From an uncultured Eubacteriales bacterium (GTDB lineage Bacteria > Bacillota > Clostridia > Christensenellales > Aristaeellaceae): 45,628 nt of DNA. The stretch is taken from NCBI GenBank assembly GCA_902764915.1, contig CACWXY010000028.1, positions 1 through 45,628 on the forward strand. The letters run 5' to 3'. Shown here piece by piece: positions 22,559 through 31,975 of this stretch; the first letter of the stretch is position 1, and each line of letters begins with the position of its first letter. The position numbers were made by a program, and so were the translations under genes. The notes under the pieces are model-generated. The model searched no databases. It saw only the letters and a list, made by a program, of their open reading frames with translations, and had not been told where the DNA came from.

Positions 22559-25180
22559 TTACAGCCGTTTCCGATGCTGCATCTGTTCATACAGCGTTCC
22601 CGTAATCTCTCCCGAGGTCGGCTCCTGTTTTTTCTTCTTTTCTGATTTTTTCTCCCGGACTTTCACTTTCGGCGCTTCACTGTCTGCCTTTGCTTTCCAG
22701 AGCCGTTCCCATGGCAGACGTTTCTGCGCAACCTCCAATAAAAGCAGTACCATAAGCATCCAGAGAAGCGGAATACGCATATCCGTATAGCGCTGCTTTT
22801 CGCGCACAGGAAAATGCAGCAGTTCTTCCGCCGATGCAGTGACGTGCCCGCCGCTTTTTTCAGCCAGCACATCCAGTGCATTCGACCTTTCCCGGCGCAC
22901 ATCATACTCCTGTGCCCAGCCGCGGCTGATCCCTGTCTCATAGGAAAAGGTTTCCTCCCCGTCCTTCTGGCCAGTAAACCGCAGTACATAGCTGCCCGCC
23001 ATATCCGGAATATCCGCTGCCTCATAGTGCTGGGATGCCTGTTGCCGAAAATTCACGGTCTGCACATCCCCGCTGGGAAGATAGACTTCTGCCGTCAGCT
23101 GATCCACATCCAGCGGTTCCTCGGTAAGCAGCGTCATGGTCTTTCCTTCCATGGTCAGCTGTCCCTTGTTTTCCCCGGAGGCAAGCACAAAGGACACAAG
23201 TGAGGGAAAGAACGTTTCCGCCTCATCCCAGCCAATCCAGTCCCGACTCCAGCTTCCGCCTACATCGCTTGTCCAGCACAGGACTTTTCCGCTGCCATAC
23301 TGCCAGTGCGCGAGAATCGGGTCCTCTCTGTCGCTGGCAAGGCTGACCGTAGCCAGCGGCTTTTCCGTAGTACCAAGGTAGCCATGAAGAGGCGGAAATC
23401 CCGGATAATCCGTAAGGCTTGCGTCCACAACCACCGGCGTAAATGTACGGTTCTGGATATAGTTTTCCGAAAGCCGCATGGTTTCCTTGACAAAGATCCG
23501 GGGCAGGTTATCAAAAGGCCCCGCTGCATAAAAGCGTCCTCCGCCCAGCTTGGCCAGCTGGGAGAGAAGATAGGTATTCACACCGTCCCCGATCGCAACG
23601 GAAGTCAGCGTAATCCCTTTCTCGTGCATCTGGGCTACAATACTTTCATACCCGGAATCCCCGGCCTCGCCGTCGGTAAGAAAGATCACATGCTTCTGCT
23701 TAGCCTCTACGGCATCCAGCGCAGCATAGGCCATGGCCAGCGGCGTATAGAACGCCGTGCCTCCGCCGGCACGGATAGTGGCAATGGTATTCTTCATGCT
23801 CTCCCGATCTGTCACCGAGGAAAGCGGAACCACCCATTTGCCGGCTTCATCAAAGGCAATCACGCCCGCATAGTCCTGTTCCGTTAACACATCCAATGCG
23901 GCACAGGCCGCTTCCCGCGCCATTTGCATGCGTGTAAAGCCATACATGCCATCTGTCATGGACCCGGACTTGTCAATCACCAGAACCAGCGCGCAGTTCG
24001 GAATATCCATACGGTTGCGAATGCGGCAGGTCACAGGCAGCATTTTTTCCAGCAGCGTGCCTTCATACCCGCCCAGCGCCAGTGACTGATCGCCGCCAAT
24101 GACGCACAGACCGCGTCCGAGTTCACGAACGGCCGTCTCCAGTGCTGTTTCCTGGGGATCCTCCATGGTATCCCGGTCCACATTGCACAGTACCACTGCC
24201 TGGTACGGCTGATAGCCCGCCACTGCGTCCGGCAGCTGAGGAGGCGCCACGCATGTCACCTGAAAGCCGGCGCTTGACAGGAGTGCTTCCATTTCCCGGC
24301 CTTCCTCCAGCCTGCCCTCTGCCAAAAGCACGCTCGGCGCACCGCTCACATGCACAACCGCACCTGCGGTATCATTCCGGCTTTCGGTATCCCCTGCCGC
24401 CATAACCCGCGCTTCCAATGTCTTAATTCCGCTGCCGCTGGCCGGCACTTCCATGACATAACGGTTTGCGCCTGCATGCAGAGATACATCCCTGACCGCC
24501 ACCGACTGACCGGAAAGCGTCAGCACCAGGGTACCGTCCATGGACGCATTCGCGTCCACAACCACCTCAACCCGGTAGACGCTCCCATCATAGACATGTG
24601 CAGGCGCGCTTACACGGCTGACCTGCGCATCCCTTCCCTCCGAAGGCGAAAGATACAGGGCATTCACCGGCGGCAGGTCGCCCGCATCCACATTTTCCAC
24701 AAAACCATCTGAGATCACGGCAATGCCGCCGCTCTCCGCGTCCCCCGTCAGGGACTGTGCCAGACGAACCGCCGCTCCCACATCCGATCCGGAACCGTCC
24801 AGGTTTCCCGGAAGAGAAAGCGTCTCTGTGTCTGTATCCGGACTCTTGATCACCTGTGCCTGACGCCCATAGGCAATGACGCCCATGCGACGCCCGTCCT
24901 CCGCATGGGACAGTGCCTCCTCTGCTTTTTCTGCAACTGCTGCACGGTCCGCCGAATCGGAGAGGTCCAGAAGCAGCCAGCCCACACGTTCCTGTGAAGG
25001 CAGGCGCAGCTGCAGTCCGGATAAGAGCAGCGTAAGCATCAGCAGCATACCCATGTGCAGTACCAGCGACATCCGGCCCTTCCTTCCTCGGGAAGGCTGG
25101 TATTTCTCCCGCAGGAGCGCCAGCGCAAGCAGCACAGGGAACACCAGCAGCAGCCATGGCCGCACCGCATTAACCGACAC
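22559..25180 (-). CDS. VWA-domain membrane protein, glutamine-amidotransferase-like
   Basis: The start is GTG 25180, with GGGAGGTGAG 5 nt upstream, overlapping the preceding gene by 11 nt. The 873-aa protein has two N-terminal membrane helices (about 8-24 and 38-56). A degenerate VWA-like fold (about 65-180) and an Ig-like region follow. A class-I-amidotransferase-like alpha/beta section (about 285-385) leads to a complete VWA domain with MIDAS motif DKSGS near 401-405. A final beta region precedes a membrane helix (about 801-818) and a Lys/Glu-rich tail. This architecture is a known companion of MoxR/DUF58/BatA-type operons. VWA domains there are clients or partners of the MoxR ATPase at the envelope. 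It is the last gene of the eight-gene operon. The molecular function is not established. Confidence 0.85.
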   Translation of the reverse strand: MSVNAVRPWLLLVFPVLLALALLREKYQPSRGRKGRMSLVLHMGMLLMLTLLLSGLQLRLPSQERVGWLLLDLSDSADRAAVAEKAEEALSHAEDGRRMGVIAYGRQAQVIKSPDTDTETLSLPGNLDGSGSDVGAAVRLAQSLTGDAESGGIAVISDGFVENVDAGDLPPVNALYLSPSEGRDAQVSRVSAPAHVYDGSVYRVEVVVDANASMDGTLVLTLSGQSVAVRDVSLHAGANRYVMEVPASGSGIKTLEARVMAAGDTESRNDTAGAVVHVSGAPSVLLAEGRLEEGREMEALLSSAGFQVTCVAPPQLPDAVAGYQPYQAVVLCNVDRDTMEDPQETALETAVRELGRGLCVIGGDQSLALGGYEGTLLEKMLPVTCRIRNRMDIPNCALVLVIDKSGSMTDGMYGFTRMQMAREAACAALDVLTEQDYAGVIAFDEAGKWVVPLSSVTDRESMKNTIATIRAGGGTAFYTPLAMAYAALDAVEAKQKHVIFLTDGEAGDSGYESIVAQMHEKGITLTSVAIGDGVNTYLLSQLAKLGGGRFYAAGPFDNLPRIFVKETMRLSENYIQNRTFTPVVVDASLTDYPGFPPLHGYLGTTEKPLATVSLASDREDPILAHWQYGSGKVLCWTSDVGGSWSRDWIGWDEAETFFPSLVSFVLASGENKGQLTMEGKTMTLLTEEPLDVDQLTAEVYLPSGDVQTVNFRQQASQHYEAADIPDMAGSYVLRFTGQKDGEETFSYETGISRGWAQEYDVRRERSNALDVLAEKSGGHVTASAEELLHFPVREKQRYTDMRIPLLWMLMVLLLLEVAQKRLPWERLWKAKADSEAPKVKVREKKSEKKKKQEPTSGEITGTLYEQMQHRKRL

Positions 25181-26852
25181 GCCGGCTCACCTCCCACTCC
25201 AAAAGGATCAGGACCAACAGTATCCATAATATCGGCATCATCAGATCCCGCGCGCCTGTCTGCCGGCTCGTTCCTGTCACGCCGTCCCGGCTTTCCGCCA
25301 CCGACAGCGTATCGGATTCATTCTCGGGTACTGTCGCCGACACATACCAGGCATAGACGCCATCGTCTCTGTCAAAGCGCACTGTATAAATTCCTGGTGT
25401 TTCGAGAAGCAATGTTTTTCCTGAAAGCGTCTGCATATGCCCCTGCGGATCCGTACAGGTCACCTGCACTGCATTTTCCGGCAGCGGCAGTGTCATGGAT
25501 TTCCCGCACGTTCCCTGAAAACTGTCCACGCTTCGCTCTGGCAGAAGCCGCGACAGAAGGGTGCGCATCAGAAGCGGAAAATCGACTTTCACCGCCAGAT
25601 TGCTCTCCAGCAGAGAAAACCCGAATACTGCCGCATCGTCCGTCACGCTCAGGATACTGTCCTCTTCCCATTTGAGAAGGCTTTCGCCTCCTGAAAGCGG
25701 GCAGAGCCTGCGCACGGCCAGCCCGTCCATGGTAATGCTGTCCGGCATGCCGCCCTGGACATAGGCCTTTCCCTGCGGCGCGTCTTTCCATGCCCCGATG
25801 GCAATCCCCGTGTCCGCCGCATCCCGGACCATACGAAGCGGTGCGTCAAGAATATACAGGTCCGCCGATGTTTCAAAGGCGCTATCCTCGCTTCCATGAA
25901 TGACCGTCAGGTCCTGCCGGGAGGCCATCGCCGCTTCCAGAAAGCGCGCTCCGCTGCCGGTGATCACTACACGGTAGTTTTCCGGTTTCTGGCTGGTGCA
26001 GGTAATGCGGTTATCTGCCTCCAGCGCGTCCGCTTCGCGGATTTCCGCTGCGTAGGTATCCGCTAAGGGTGCCGCAAGGGTAATGCCTGCCGATCCGTCC
26101 GCAGGCACGGTCACTTCCCTTGCGTCCACCACGGCACCGTCTGCAGAAAAGACAAGGGTTACCGTTTTTTCGCTTCCATAGTTCGTCACACGTGCAAACA
26201 GATGCCCTGATTCATAGCGCAGAAGCGACAGCGCCGTATTCTCTGCTCCGGCAAACGAGGACACATGAACATCGCCCGGCACATCCCGGTCTGTATAGAC
26301 AATCACCGTACCGCCATCTTCTGCAATCGCATCCGCCAGAGAAAGCGCTGCGTCCAGGTCGCTCTGTCCATACCCGCACTGCATCCCGTCCAGCGCCCGC
26401 AGACACGCCGCGGCATCGCCGGTGCGTGAAAGCACCGTCTGCGGTGTTTCCGCAGCACGGATCAGCACAAAACTGTCATCTGCACCGGCATGGCTTACCG
26501 TCTCCCGGATCCGGCGCAGGCTCTGCGCAAAGCGCGTTTCGCTCTCTGTCTTCGTCTGCATGGAAGCAGAGGCGTCCACGACAAAAATATATGTCTGTCC
26601 CGCACCGCCCGGCCAGACGGGCTGCATCAGCAGCAGAACCAGAAATGCAGCAAGCATCAGCTGCAGCGGCAGAAGCACACTTCTGCGCAGTTTCTGCAGT
26701 GGCCGCGTTACATCCATCTCCTGGAGCGTCTTCTGCCACAGATAGATACTCGGCACCTGTCGGCGCATATACCGGCGCCTGAGGAGATAGAGAACCAGGA
26801 TCATAGGAAGGCTGAGGAATCCCCAGGCCAGTTCCGGATGCAGAAATGTCAC
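25170..26852 (-). CDS. BatA-type VWA membrane protein
   Basis: The start is GTG 26852; reading begins MTFLHPELAWGFL, the typical opening of BatA/BatB-type proteins. The 560-aa product has membrane helices at about 8-26 and 57-78, a VWA domain with MIDAS DASAS at 93-97, a central beta-rich region, and a C-terminal helix (about 533-552) before a short basic tail. It overlaps the following VWA gene by 11 nt. The preceding DUF58 gene ends in TAG, and the few codons between are in frame with this start. Proteins of this type work with MoxR ATPases in envelope stress or protein maturation; the exact client is unknown. Confidence 0.87.
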   Translation of the reverse strand: MTFLHPELAWGFLSLPMILVLYLLRRRYMRRQVPSIYLWQKTLQEMDVTRPLQKLRRSVLLPLQLMLAAFLVLLLMQPVWPGGAGQTYIFVVDASASMQTKTESETRFAQSLRRIRETVSHAGADDSFVLIRAAETPQTVLSRTGDAAACLRALDGMQCGYGQSDLDAALSLADAIAEDGGTVIVYTDRDVPGDVHVSSFAGAENTALSLLRYESGHLFARVTNYGSEKTVTLVFSADGAVVDAREVTVPADGSAGITLAAPLADTYAAEIREADALEADNRITCTSQKPENYRVVITGSGARFLEAAMASRQDLTVIHGSEDSAFETSADLYILDAPLRMVRDAADTGIAIGAWKDAPQGKAYVQGGMPDSITMDGLAVRRLCPLSGGESLLKWEEDSILSVTDDAAVFGFSLLESNLAVKVDFPLLMRTLLSRLLPERSVDSFQGTCGKSMTLPLPENAVQVTCTDPQGHMQTLSGKTLLLETPGIYTVRFDRDDGVYAWYVSATVPENESDTLSVAESRDGVTGTSRQTGARDLMMPILWILLVLILLEWEVSRRVG

Positions 26853-26864
26853 TTCCTCTACCCC

Positions 26865-27719
26865 CTACAGACTGACAATCATCCGGCTCTCAAACAGACG
26901 CCGGAGTATGGTACTCTCCCATGCAGCTTCCCCGGTATCCAGCAGATACCGGGCACCGCGCCGGATACAGGCTTCCCGGGAAGACGCGAGAAATACCTGC
27001 AGGTTCTTACGGTACAGATCCAGTACCTCGCCCGTCATCACCTGCTCCACGCGACTGCCGCTTTCCCCGTCCTCCAGCGCCAGCGCGCCTTCCAATTCAG
27101 GCTGTGCTTCCTCTCTGGCCAGCACCTGGCATACCATCACCTGCTGTCCACGGGACAGCAGTACGCCCAGGCACTGATCGCATTCCCCGTCTCCGTACAG
27201 ATCACTCACCACGACCGTCAGCCCTTTGGGCATATATCCGACGCCCCGCAGGTTTTCCGATAGCGGCGCACGCCCGTCCATGACAGTTGACTGAAGAAAA
27301 GAGAGAAGCCGCGGCAGATCACGACGCCCGAAAAAGCGCGGGCTCATGCGCACTTTTTCGCCTGCCGCCATCACCTGCAGCCGGTCCCCGCTCACCAGTG
27401 CCAGATAGCCCATGGTCAGCGCCAGATCCTGCGCGCGCGCCTTTTTCCATTCCATGGACCGGCTCGCATCCAGAAGCAGTGTCACCGCCGTCTCCTGTTC
27501 ATCCATGTATTCACGCACATACAGTCGCTGCGTACGCGCATACGCCGTCCAGTCCAGCCGCCGGAGATCATCCCCCAGAGTGTACTCCCGGAAATCACTG
27601 AACTCCAGACTGGTTCCCGGATCCTTGGCACGGCGCAGTCCTCCGGCTCCGCCCTGCACACGGCCGGGCACAGCCAGGGACAGACGCTCCAGCTGTCCCA
27701 GAAATCGTTCGCTCAGCAT
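26865..27719 (-). CDS. DUF58 domain protein
   Basis: The 284-aa product shows the DUF58 signature region FSDFREYTLGDDLRRLDW (about 41-58) followed by a VWA-like fold (LLLDASRSM near 82-90). DUF58 proteins are almost always encoded next to MoxR ATPases and are thought to be their cytoplasmic or membrane-adjacent partners. GGGGG precedes ATG by 8 nt. It starts 4 nt after the moxR-like stop. It is the only gene in the window that ends with TAG; the next start lies in the same frame 12 nt later, so readthrough would produce a DUF58-VWA fusion. Confidence in the family is high, in the role low. Confidence 0.9.
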   Translation of the reverse strand: MLSERFLGQLERLSLAVPGRVQGGAGGLRRAKDPGTSLEFSDFREYTLGDDLRRLDWTAYARTQRLYVREYMDEQETAVTLLLDASRSMEWKKARAQDLALTMGYLALVSGDRLQVMAAGEKVRMSPRFFGRRDLPRLLSFLQSTVMDGRAPLSENLRGVGYMPKGLTVVVSDLYGDGECDQCLGVLLSRGQQVMVCQVLAREEAQPELEGALALEDGESGSRVEQVMTGEVLDLYRKNLQVFLASSREACIRRGARYLLDTGEAAWESTILRRLFESRMIVSL

Positions 27720-27722
27720 ATA

Positions 27723-28706
27723 TCATGCCCCCGGAAGCATAGTAAGAAGCTCTGCAATACAGTCATCCGGCGTCACGCCTTCGGACAGACCTTCAAAGTT
27801 CATGGCCATACGATGACGCAGTACTTCCGGTGCCAGTGCACGGATATCCTCGAAGCTTACGTTGTACCGCCCATGCGCCAGCGCACGCACCCGGCTGAGC
27901 GCAATCAAAGCCTGTGCACCGCGGGGACTGGCGCCGAAACGCACATACCGGCGGATCTTCTCCGGCGCTTCCGCACTCTCCGGGTGTGTCATCACAATCA
28001 GTTTCAGCGCGCTCTCCATAACGCTTGCAGCAATCGGGACTTCCTGCGCCACCGCACGCATGCTGAGGATCTCCTCCCGCCCGGCGACGCGCCCCGCTGA
28101 CATAGCCTTACCGCCCGTTGTCAGTTCCACAATCCCCTGAAGCTCCGAAAGAGAGGGAAACGGCACCAGAACCTTCATCAGGAAGCGATCCATCTGTGCT
28201 TCCGGCAGCGGGTAGGTGCCCTCCTGTTCCACAGGGTTCTGGGTAGCCAGTACAAAGTACGGTTCCGGCAGCTTTCGAGTCTTGCCGCCTGCCGTCACCG
28301 CATGCTCCTGCATGGCTTCCAGAAGCGCACTCTGCGTCTTGGGCGTAGCGCGGTTGATCTCATCCGCCAGGACAATGGACGCAAACAGCGGACCTTCCTG
28401 GAAACGGAATGTGTTTTCTCCGCTCTGCTGCACAAGAATATTCGTTCCGGTAATATCCGCCGGCATCAGGTCCGGCGTAAACTGAATGCGTGAAAACGGC
28501 AGATCCAGGACCTTGGACAGTGTACGCACCAGATGGGTTTTTCCAAGGCCCGGCACGCCTTCCAGCAGCAGGTTTCCACCGGCAATGACGCACTCCAGAA
28601 GATGCTCCACCACCGTATCCTGTCCAATCATGTCCTTGGCAATCTCCTGCCGGATTGTCTGGTAGACTCCGCTGAACCGTTCGATCTCTTCCCTTGTATG
28701 CGCCAT
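27723..28706 (-). CDS. MoxR-family AAA+ ATPase
   Basis: The 327-aa product has Walker A GVPGLGKT (50-57), Walker B LADEINRA near 112-119, sensor-1 region LATQNPVEQEGTYPLPEAQ near 153, and arginine-finger and lid segments as in MoxR/RavA-type ATPases. These act as chaperones for maturation of protein complexes, usually with VWA proteins. GGAGGG lies 6 nt before ATG, and the start overlaps the stop of the upstream gene (TAATG). The neighbours DUF58 and two VWA proteins are the standard partners. Confidence 0.93.
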   Translation of the reverse strand: MAHTREEIERFSGVYQTIRQEIAKDMIGQDTVVEHLLECVIAGGNLLLEGVPGLGKTHLVRTLSKVLDLPFSRIQFTPDLMPADITGTNILVQQSGENTFRFQEGPLFASIVLADEINRATPKTQSALLEAMQEHAVTAGGKTRKLPEPYFVLATQNPVEQEGTYPLPEAQMDRFLMKVLVPFPSLSELQGIVELTTGGKAMSAGRVAGREEILSMRAVAQEVPIAASVMESALKLIVMTHPESAEAPEKIRRYVRFGASPRGAQALIALSRVRALAHGRYNVSFEDIRALAPEVLRHRMAMNFEGLSEGVTPDDCIAELLTMLPGA

Positions 28707-30136
28707 TATTCTCCCTCCACAAGCTGTGCAAAATAGGCCTTTACGGCCTCATTCTCTTCCTTCGTCAGCGCCCGATCTTCGGCAGCCTTCGCGGCCGCCG
28801 CCTGATACTCCCGTGTATAGCGTGAAGGATCTATCATGCCATCCCGGGACGCGTCCATCGGCCCGGTCCACACTACGGTATCACTGCCGCTGCCGCTCTG
28901 GCCGTCTGTGCCCACACTGCGCATTTCCATGGCCTCGCGCTCGGGATCATAGAGCGCCTCATAGTCCTTTACATAATAGTGCGGCGTATCATTGCCTGTG
29001 CCGTGTCCCCTGCTGCCGGAGCCCTGCTGTTCTGTATTGGTGGAGCCTTTCCCGGCACCACCGCCCGCCTGCTGGTTGTCTCCGTTGCCGCTGCCACTCC
29101 CCGCACCTTCGCCGCCTTTTCCACCGGCTTCGCCCTGGCCGTTTCCGCTCAGCGCACCGCGCGCCTCACTGACACCCTGCAGGCCGGTCCCACTGGCCAT
29201 CGCGCTCTGCATGGCATCGGTCAGCTGTGCCTGTGTCAGCTCGCCCTCCGCCAGTGCATCCGAAAGCATCTGCGTAACTGCCGAGAGCATGTCACCACCG
29301 GCCTGCGCCAGTGCACTGAGTCCTGCAGCACCCGCCTGGCTGAGGCTTTCCGCTGCTTCTGACAGGTCGCCTGCCTGCAGTGCATCCGCCAGCTCTGAAA
29401 GCCCGGCTTCTCCGGCGGCTGACGAAAGCGCTTCCATCCGGGAAGCAAGGTCAGCATCCCGCTGTTTTTCCAGCCGTTCCTGAGCGCGTGACAGGGACAG
29501 CATGGCTTCTGTCACGTCCTGGGCTCTGCCCACTTCCCGCTGTGCATCCCGCAGAATTTTTCGCGTTTCAGCACTGTCCGCTGTTTCCTGGCCTTTATCC
29601 GCCTCTTCCTCTGCCTTTCGCAGTGCCTCCACGGCTGTATCCCGCGCCGTCTGGAAATGCCGGATCGTGTCCAGCTGACCCTGCTGTGGGCTGGGAAGAA
29701 GAAACAGAACAAGGCTCAGCAAGGTCAGGAGCAGCGCCATGCCTGCCGGTTTTTTCCACGGCAAAGGTGGGATCCGTCCTACATCCATCTCCGCCAGTTT
29801 CTGCGCCGCATCCGCACGCAGCAAGGCCTGCATGGGCGTATCCCCAGCATACTGAAGTGATGTCTCCACCCGTTCCAGAAGTCCGGCCCGATCCAGAAGC
29901 CGTGCCGTCTTTTCATTCTTCATGGGAAGGAAACGGCCGGAAACGAGCCCCAGAAGGCTCGCTCCCGGCACGAGAAAACCAGCATACGCACGGTCCATCA
30001 GTGGCATGAAGAGACTCAGGACCTGCGCAGACAGGCATCCGATTGCCCCAATCAAGGCCCCCCATGCTGCCCACTGACATGCACGCTTGCGAAGCACAGC
30101 ACGCTTTCCCCGTCGCATGGCTTTTGAAACCGTCAT
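28706..30136 (-). CDS. Membrane protein with coiled coil and Gly/Ser-rich region
   Basis: The 476-aa product has three membrane helices (about 21-43, 52-69 and 130-148). A long Ala/Glu-rich coiled coil (about 155-320) is followed by a Gly/Ser/Asn-rich low-complexity stretch (about 325-375) and a C-terminal domain with charged helices. The segment after the second helix (KTARLLDRAGLLERVETSL) resembles the cytoplasmic segment of DUF4175-type membrane proteins that also sit in VWA/MoxR operons; this comparison is from memory and tentative. It is coupled by ATGA to the permease upstream. A role as a client or scaffold of MoxR is inferred from context. Confidence 0.78.
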   Translation of the reverse strand: MTVSKAMRRGKRAVLRKRACQWAAWGALIGAIGCLSAQVLSLFMPLMDRAYAGFLVPGASLLGLVSGRFLPMKNEKTARLLDRAGLLERVETSLQYAGDTPMQALLRADAAQKLAEMDVGRIPPLPWKKPAGMALLLTLLSLVLFLLPSPQQGQLDTIRHFQTARDTAVEALRKAEEEADKGQETADSAETRKILRDAQREVGRAQDVTEAMLSLSRAQERLEKQRDADLASRMEALSSAAGEAGLSELADALQAGDLSEAAESLSQAGAAGLSALAQAGGDMLSAVTQMLSDALAEGELTQAQLTDAMQSAMASGTGLQGVSEARGALSGNGQGEAGGKGGEGAGSGSGNGDNQQAGGGAGKGSTNTEQQGSGSRGHGTGNDTPHYYVKDYEALYDPEREAMEMRSVGTDGQSGSGSDTVVWTGPMDASRDGMIDPSRYTREYQAAAAKAAEDRALTKEENEAVKAYFAQLVEGE

Positions 30137-31044
30137 TTTCTGCCCTTTCTTTTGCCTTCCCTCCGGCGCACAAAGAACGAAGCCAGCAGGGAAAAGAGAA
30201 GTCCCATAACTACCAGACCGGCTACATTGAGCAGCACAATCCGCTGCATGCCGATCTTATCCATCATCTTATACGTAGCCAGCACGCGCCCCCAGGGCCG
30301 CCAGGAAAAATAATCCGCCAGCATGTTCGTCTGATCCATGATCAGTGCAAACGCCCCTACGCCCGGATTGAAATGAAACAGGGGAGAGAAAAGCCGGAGG
30401 CAGGCCGGCACCGTCAGTGCCGCATAGAGCTTCGCATCATAGAGCACATCCGTCACGTTCTGGCTGTATCCCAGAAGCGCTGGAAGGCACAGAGAAAAGC
30501 CGATCAGGAGAATCAGCAGATAACTGACAATCGTGGCAATCATGGTCGTGCGGCACAGTGCCGAGGCAAACACGCCGATCGCGCCTGCCGCAAATGCCAG
30601 AGCAAGGAAATAGATCTCCGCCAGCAGGATCTGTGTCAGGGAGAGACCTCCTATGACCATGGTCACTGCCATTGCAGGAAGCCCGCAGAGCACCACAAGC
30701 CCCAGACTCATCATACTCTCCAGCAGTTTTCCCATGGCAATCCGAAAACTGCCCGTGCGCGTTACCAGCAGCATTTCCAGCGTCTGCCGCTCCCGCTCTC
30801 CGGCAATGGAGGCACTGGTCAGGGCTGGCGCAATCAGCACCAGCAGCACACACTGCAGCATCAGAAGCATCCCATATGTATTCACGCCTATGTTCAGCAT
30901 GGTCACACGCACGCCCTGCATAAAGGGCAGGTACTGCACCAGACAGACGCCGAGCATGAATGCCGCATACCCGATCAGCACCAGCGGCAGGCGTACAGAC
31001 CGCATACGGCGTACTGCCGAGCTTGTCATAATCGGATTAAGCAT
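30133..31044 (-). CDS. ABC-2-type transporter permease
   Basis: The 303-aa product has six hydrophobic segments (about 20-42, 58-78, 102-130, 137-162, 170-192 and 268-290). Between the second and third is the phrase IAGERERQTLEMLLVTR, the typical conserved stretch of ABC-2 permeases that contacts the ATPase. GGAGGTGA precedes ATG by 9 nt, and the start overlaps the end of the ATPase gene by 8 nt, so the two form one transporter. The substrate is unknown. Linkage to the large exoprotein suggests export or envelope function. Confidence 0.88.
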   Translation of the reverse strand: MLNPIMTSSAVRRMRSVRLPLVLIGYAAFMLGVCLVQYLPFMQGVRVTMLNIGVNTYGMLLMLQCVLLVLIAPALTSASIAGERERQTLEMLLVTRTGSFRIAMGKLLESMMSLGLVVLCGLPAMAVTMVIGGLSLTQILLAEIYFLALAFAAGAIGVFASALCRTTMIATIVSYLLILLIGFSLCLPALLGYSQNVTDVLYDAKLYAALTVPACLRLFSPLFHFNPGVGAFALIMDQTNMLADYFSWRPWGRVLATYKMMDKIGMQRIVLLNVAGLVVMGLLFSLLASFFVRRREGKRKGRK

Positions 31045-31975
31045 TGCCTGTCACCTCCATAAACACCTTTTCCAGATTCATGGAAGACCGGTGATAGTCA
31101 TTGACCGGAATCCGTGCTTCCACCAGAGTGTAGAGCAGTTCCATCAGTGATGCGTCGTCGCCACCCATGCGCACCCGGAACAGTCCGGTCATCTCCTCGG
31201 TAATCTCCTCCACCAGCGGGTTTTCCCGGAGAATCCGTACCAGCCGTTCCTCCGTTGCCGAATCAGTTCCCGGCATCAAACGGATCTCCAGCGGATTGCG
31301 TCCATTCATCTGATCCGAAAGCGCATCAACGCTTCCGGAGAAGACCAGTTTTCCGTGATCAATGATGGTCAGACTGTCACACATTTCCGAAAGCTCCGGC
31401 AGGATATGTGAGGAAATAAAGACCATCTTTCCCATATCCTTGAGCGTGCGCAGGATACTCTTCATTTCCGCTCTGGCGCGCGGATCCATACCTGACGCCG
31501 GTTCGTCCAGTATCAGAAGGCGCGGGTCATGAATCAGGCTGTGTGCAAGACACAGGCGCTGCTTCATGCCGCGGGAGAGGTCATCCACATAGTCATCCGC
31601 CCGATCGGAGAGATGCACCAGTTCCAGAAGCTGGCTGATCATCCGCTCCCGATCCTTTTTCCCAATCCCGTAGCAGCGCGCATAGAAGTCCAGGTATTCC
31701 GATGCCTTCAGATGGTCATATACCCCGAAAAAGTCCGGCATATACCCCACCATCATACGCGCCTTCCGCCGATCTTTGAGAAGGTCCACACCGTCCATCA
31801 TGGCATGCCCTTCACTGGCTGTAAGAAGCGTAGCCAGGATCCGCATGGTCGTTGTCTTCCCGGCTCCGTTGGGACCCACAAAGCCATGGATTTCGCCGTC
31901 GCGGATGGTCAGGTCCAGATGATCCACTGCGCGTTTTTTCCCGTAATCCTTGGTCAGTCCCTCAATGCTGAGCAT
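31037..31975 (-). CDS. ABC transporter ATP-binding protein
   Basis: The start is set at ATG 31975 (MLSIEGLTKDYG), 7 nt after GGGAGG; a TTG seven codons upstream is unlikely. The 312-aa product has Walker A GPNGAGKT (34-41), signature LSRGMKQR near 130, Walker B LLILDEP near 151, and a C-terminal accessory domain. The signature reads SRGMKQ in place of LSGGQ, a variant common in ABC-2 exporters. It overlaps the exoprotein gene by 14 nt and the permease gene by 8 nt, so expression is coupled. Confidence 0.92.
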   Translation of the reverse strand: MLSIEGLTKDYGKKRAVDHLDLTIRDGEIHGFVGPNGAGKTTTMRILATLLTASEGHAMMDGVDLLKDRRKARMMVGYMPDFFGVYDHLKASEYLDFYARCYGIGKKDRERMISQLLELVHLSDRADDYVDDLSRGMKQRLCLAHSLIHDPRLLILDEPASGMDPRARAEMKSILRTLKDMGKMVFISSHILPELSEMCDSLTIIDHGKLVFSGSVDALSDQMNGRNPLEIRLMPGTDSATEERLVRILRENPLVEEITEEMTGLFRVRMGGDDASLMELLYTLVEARIPVNDYHRSSMNLEKVFMEVTGNA

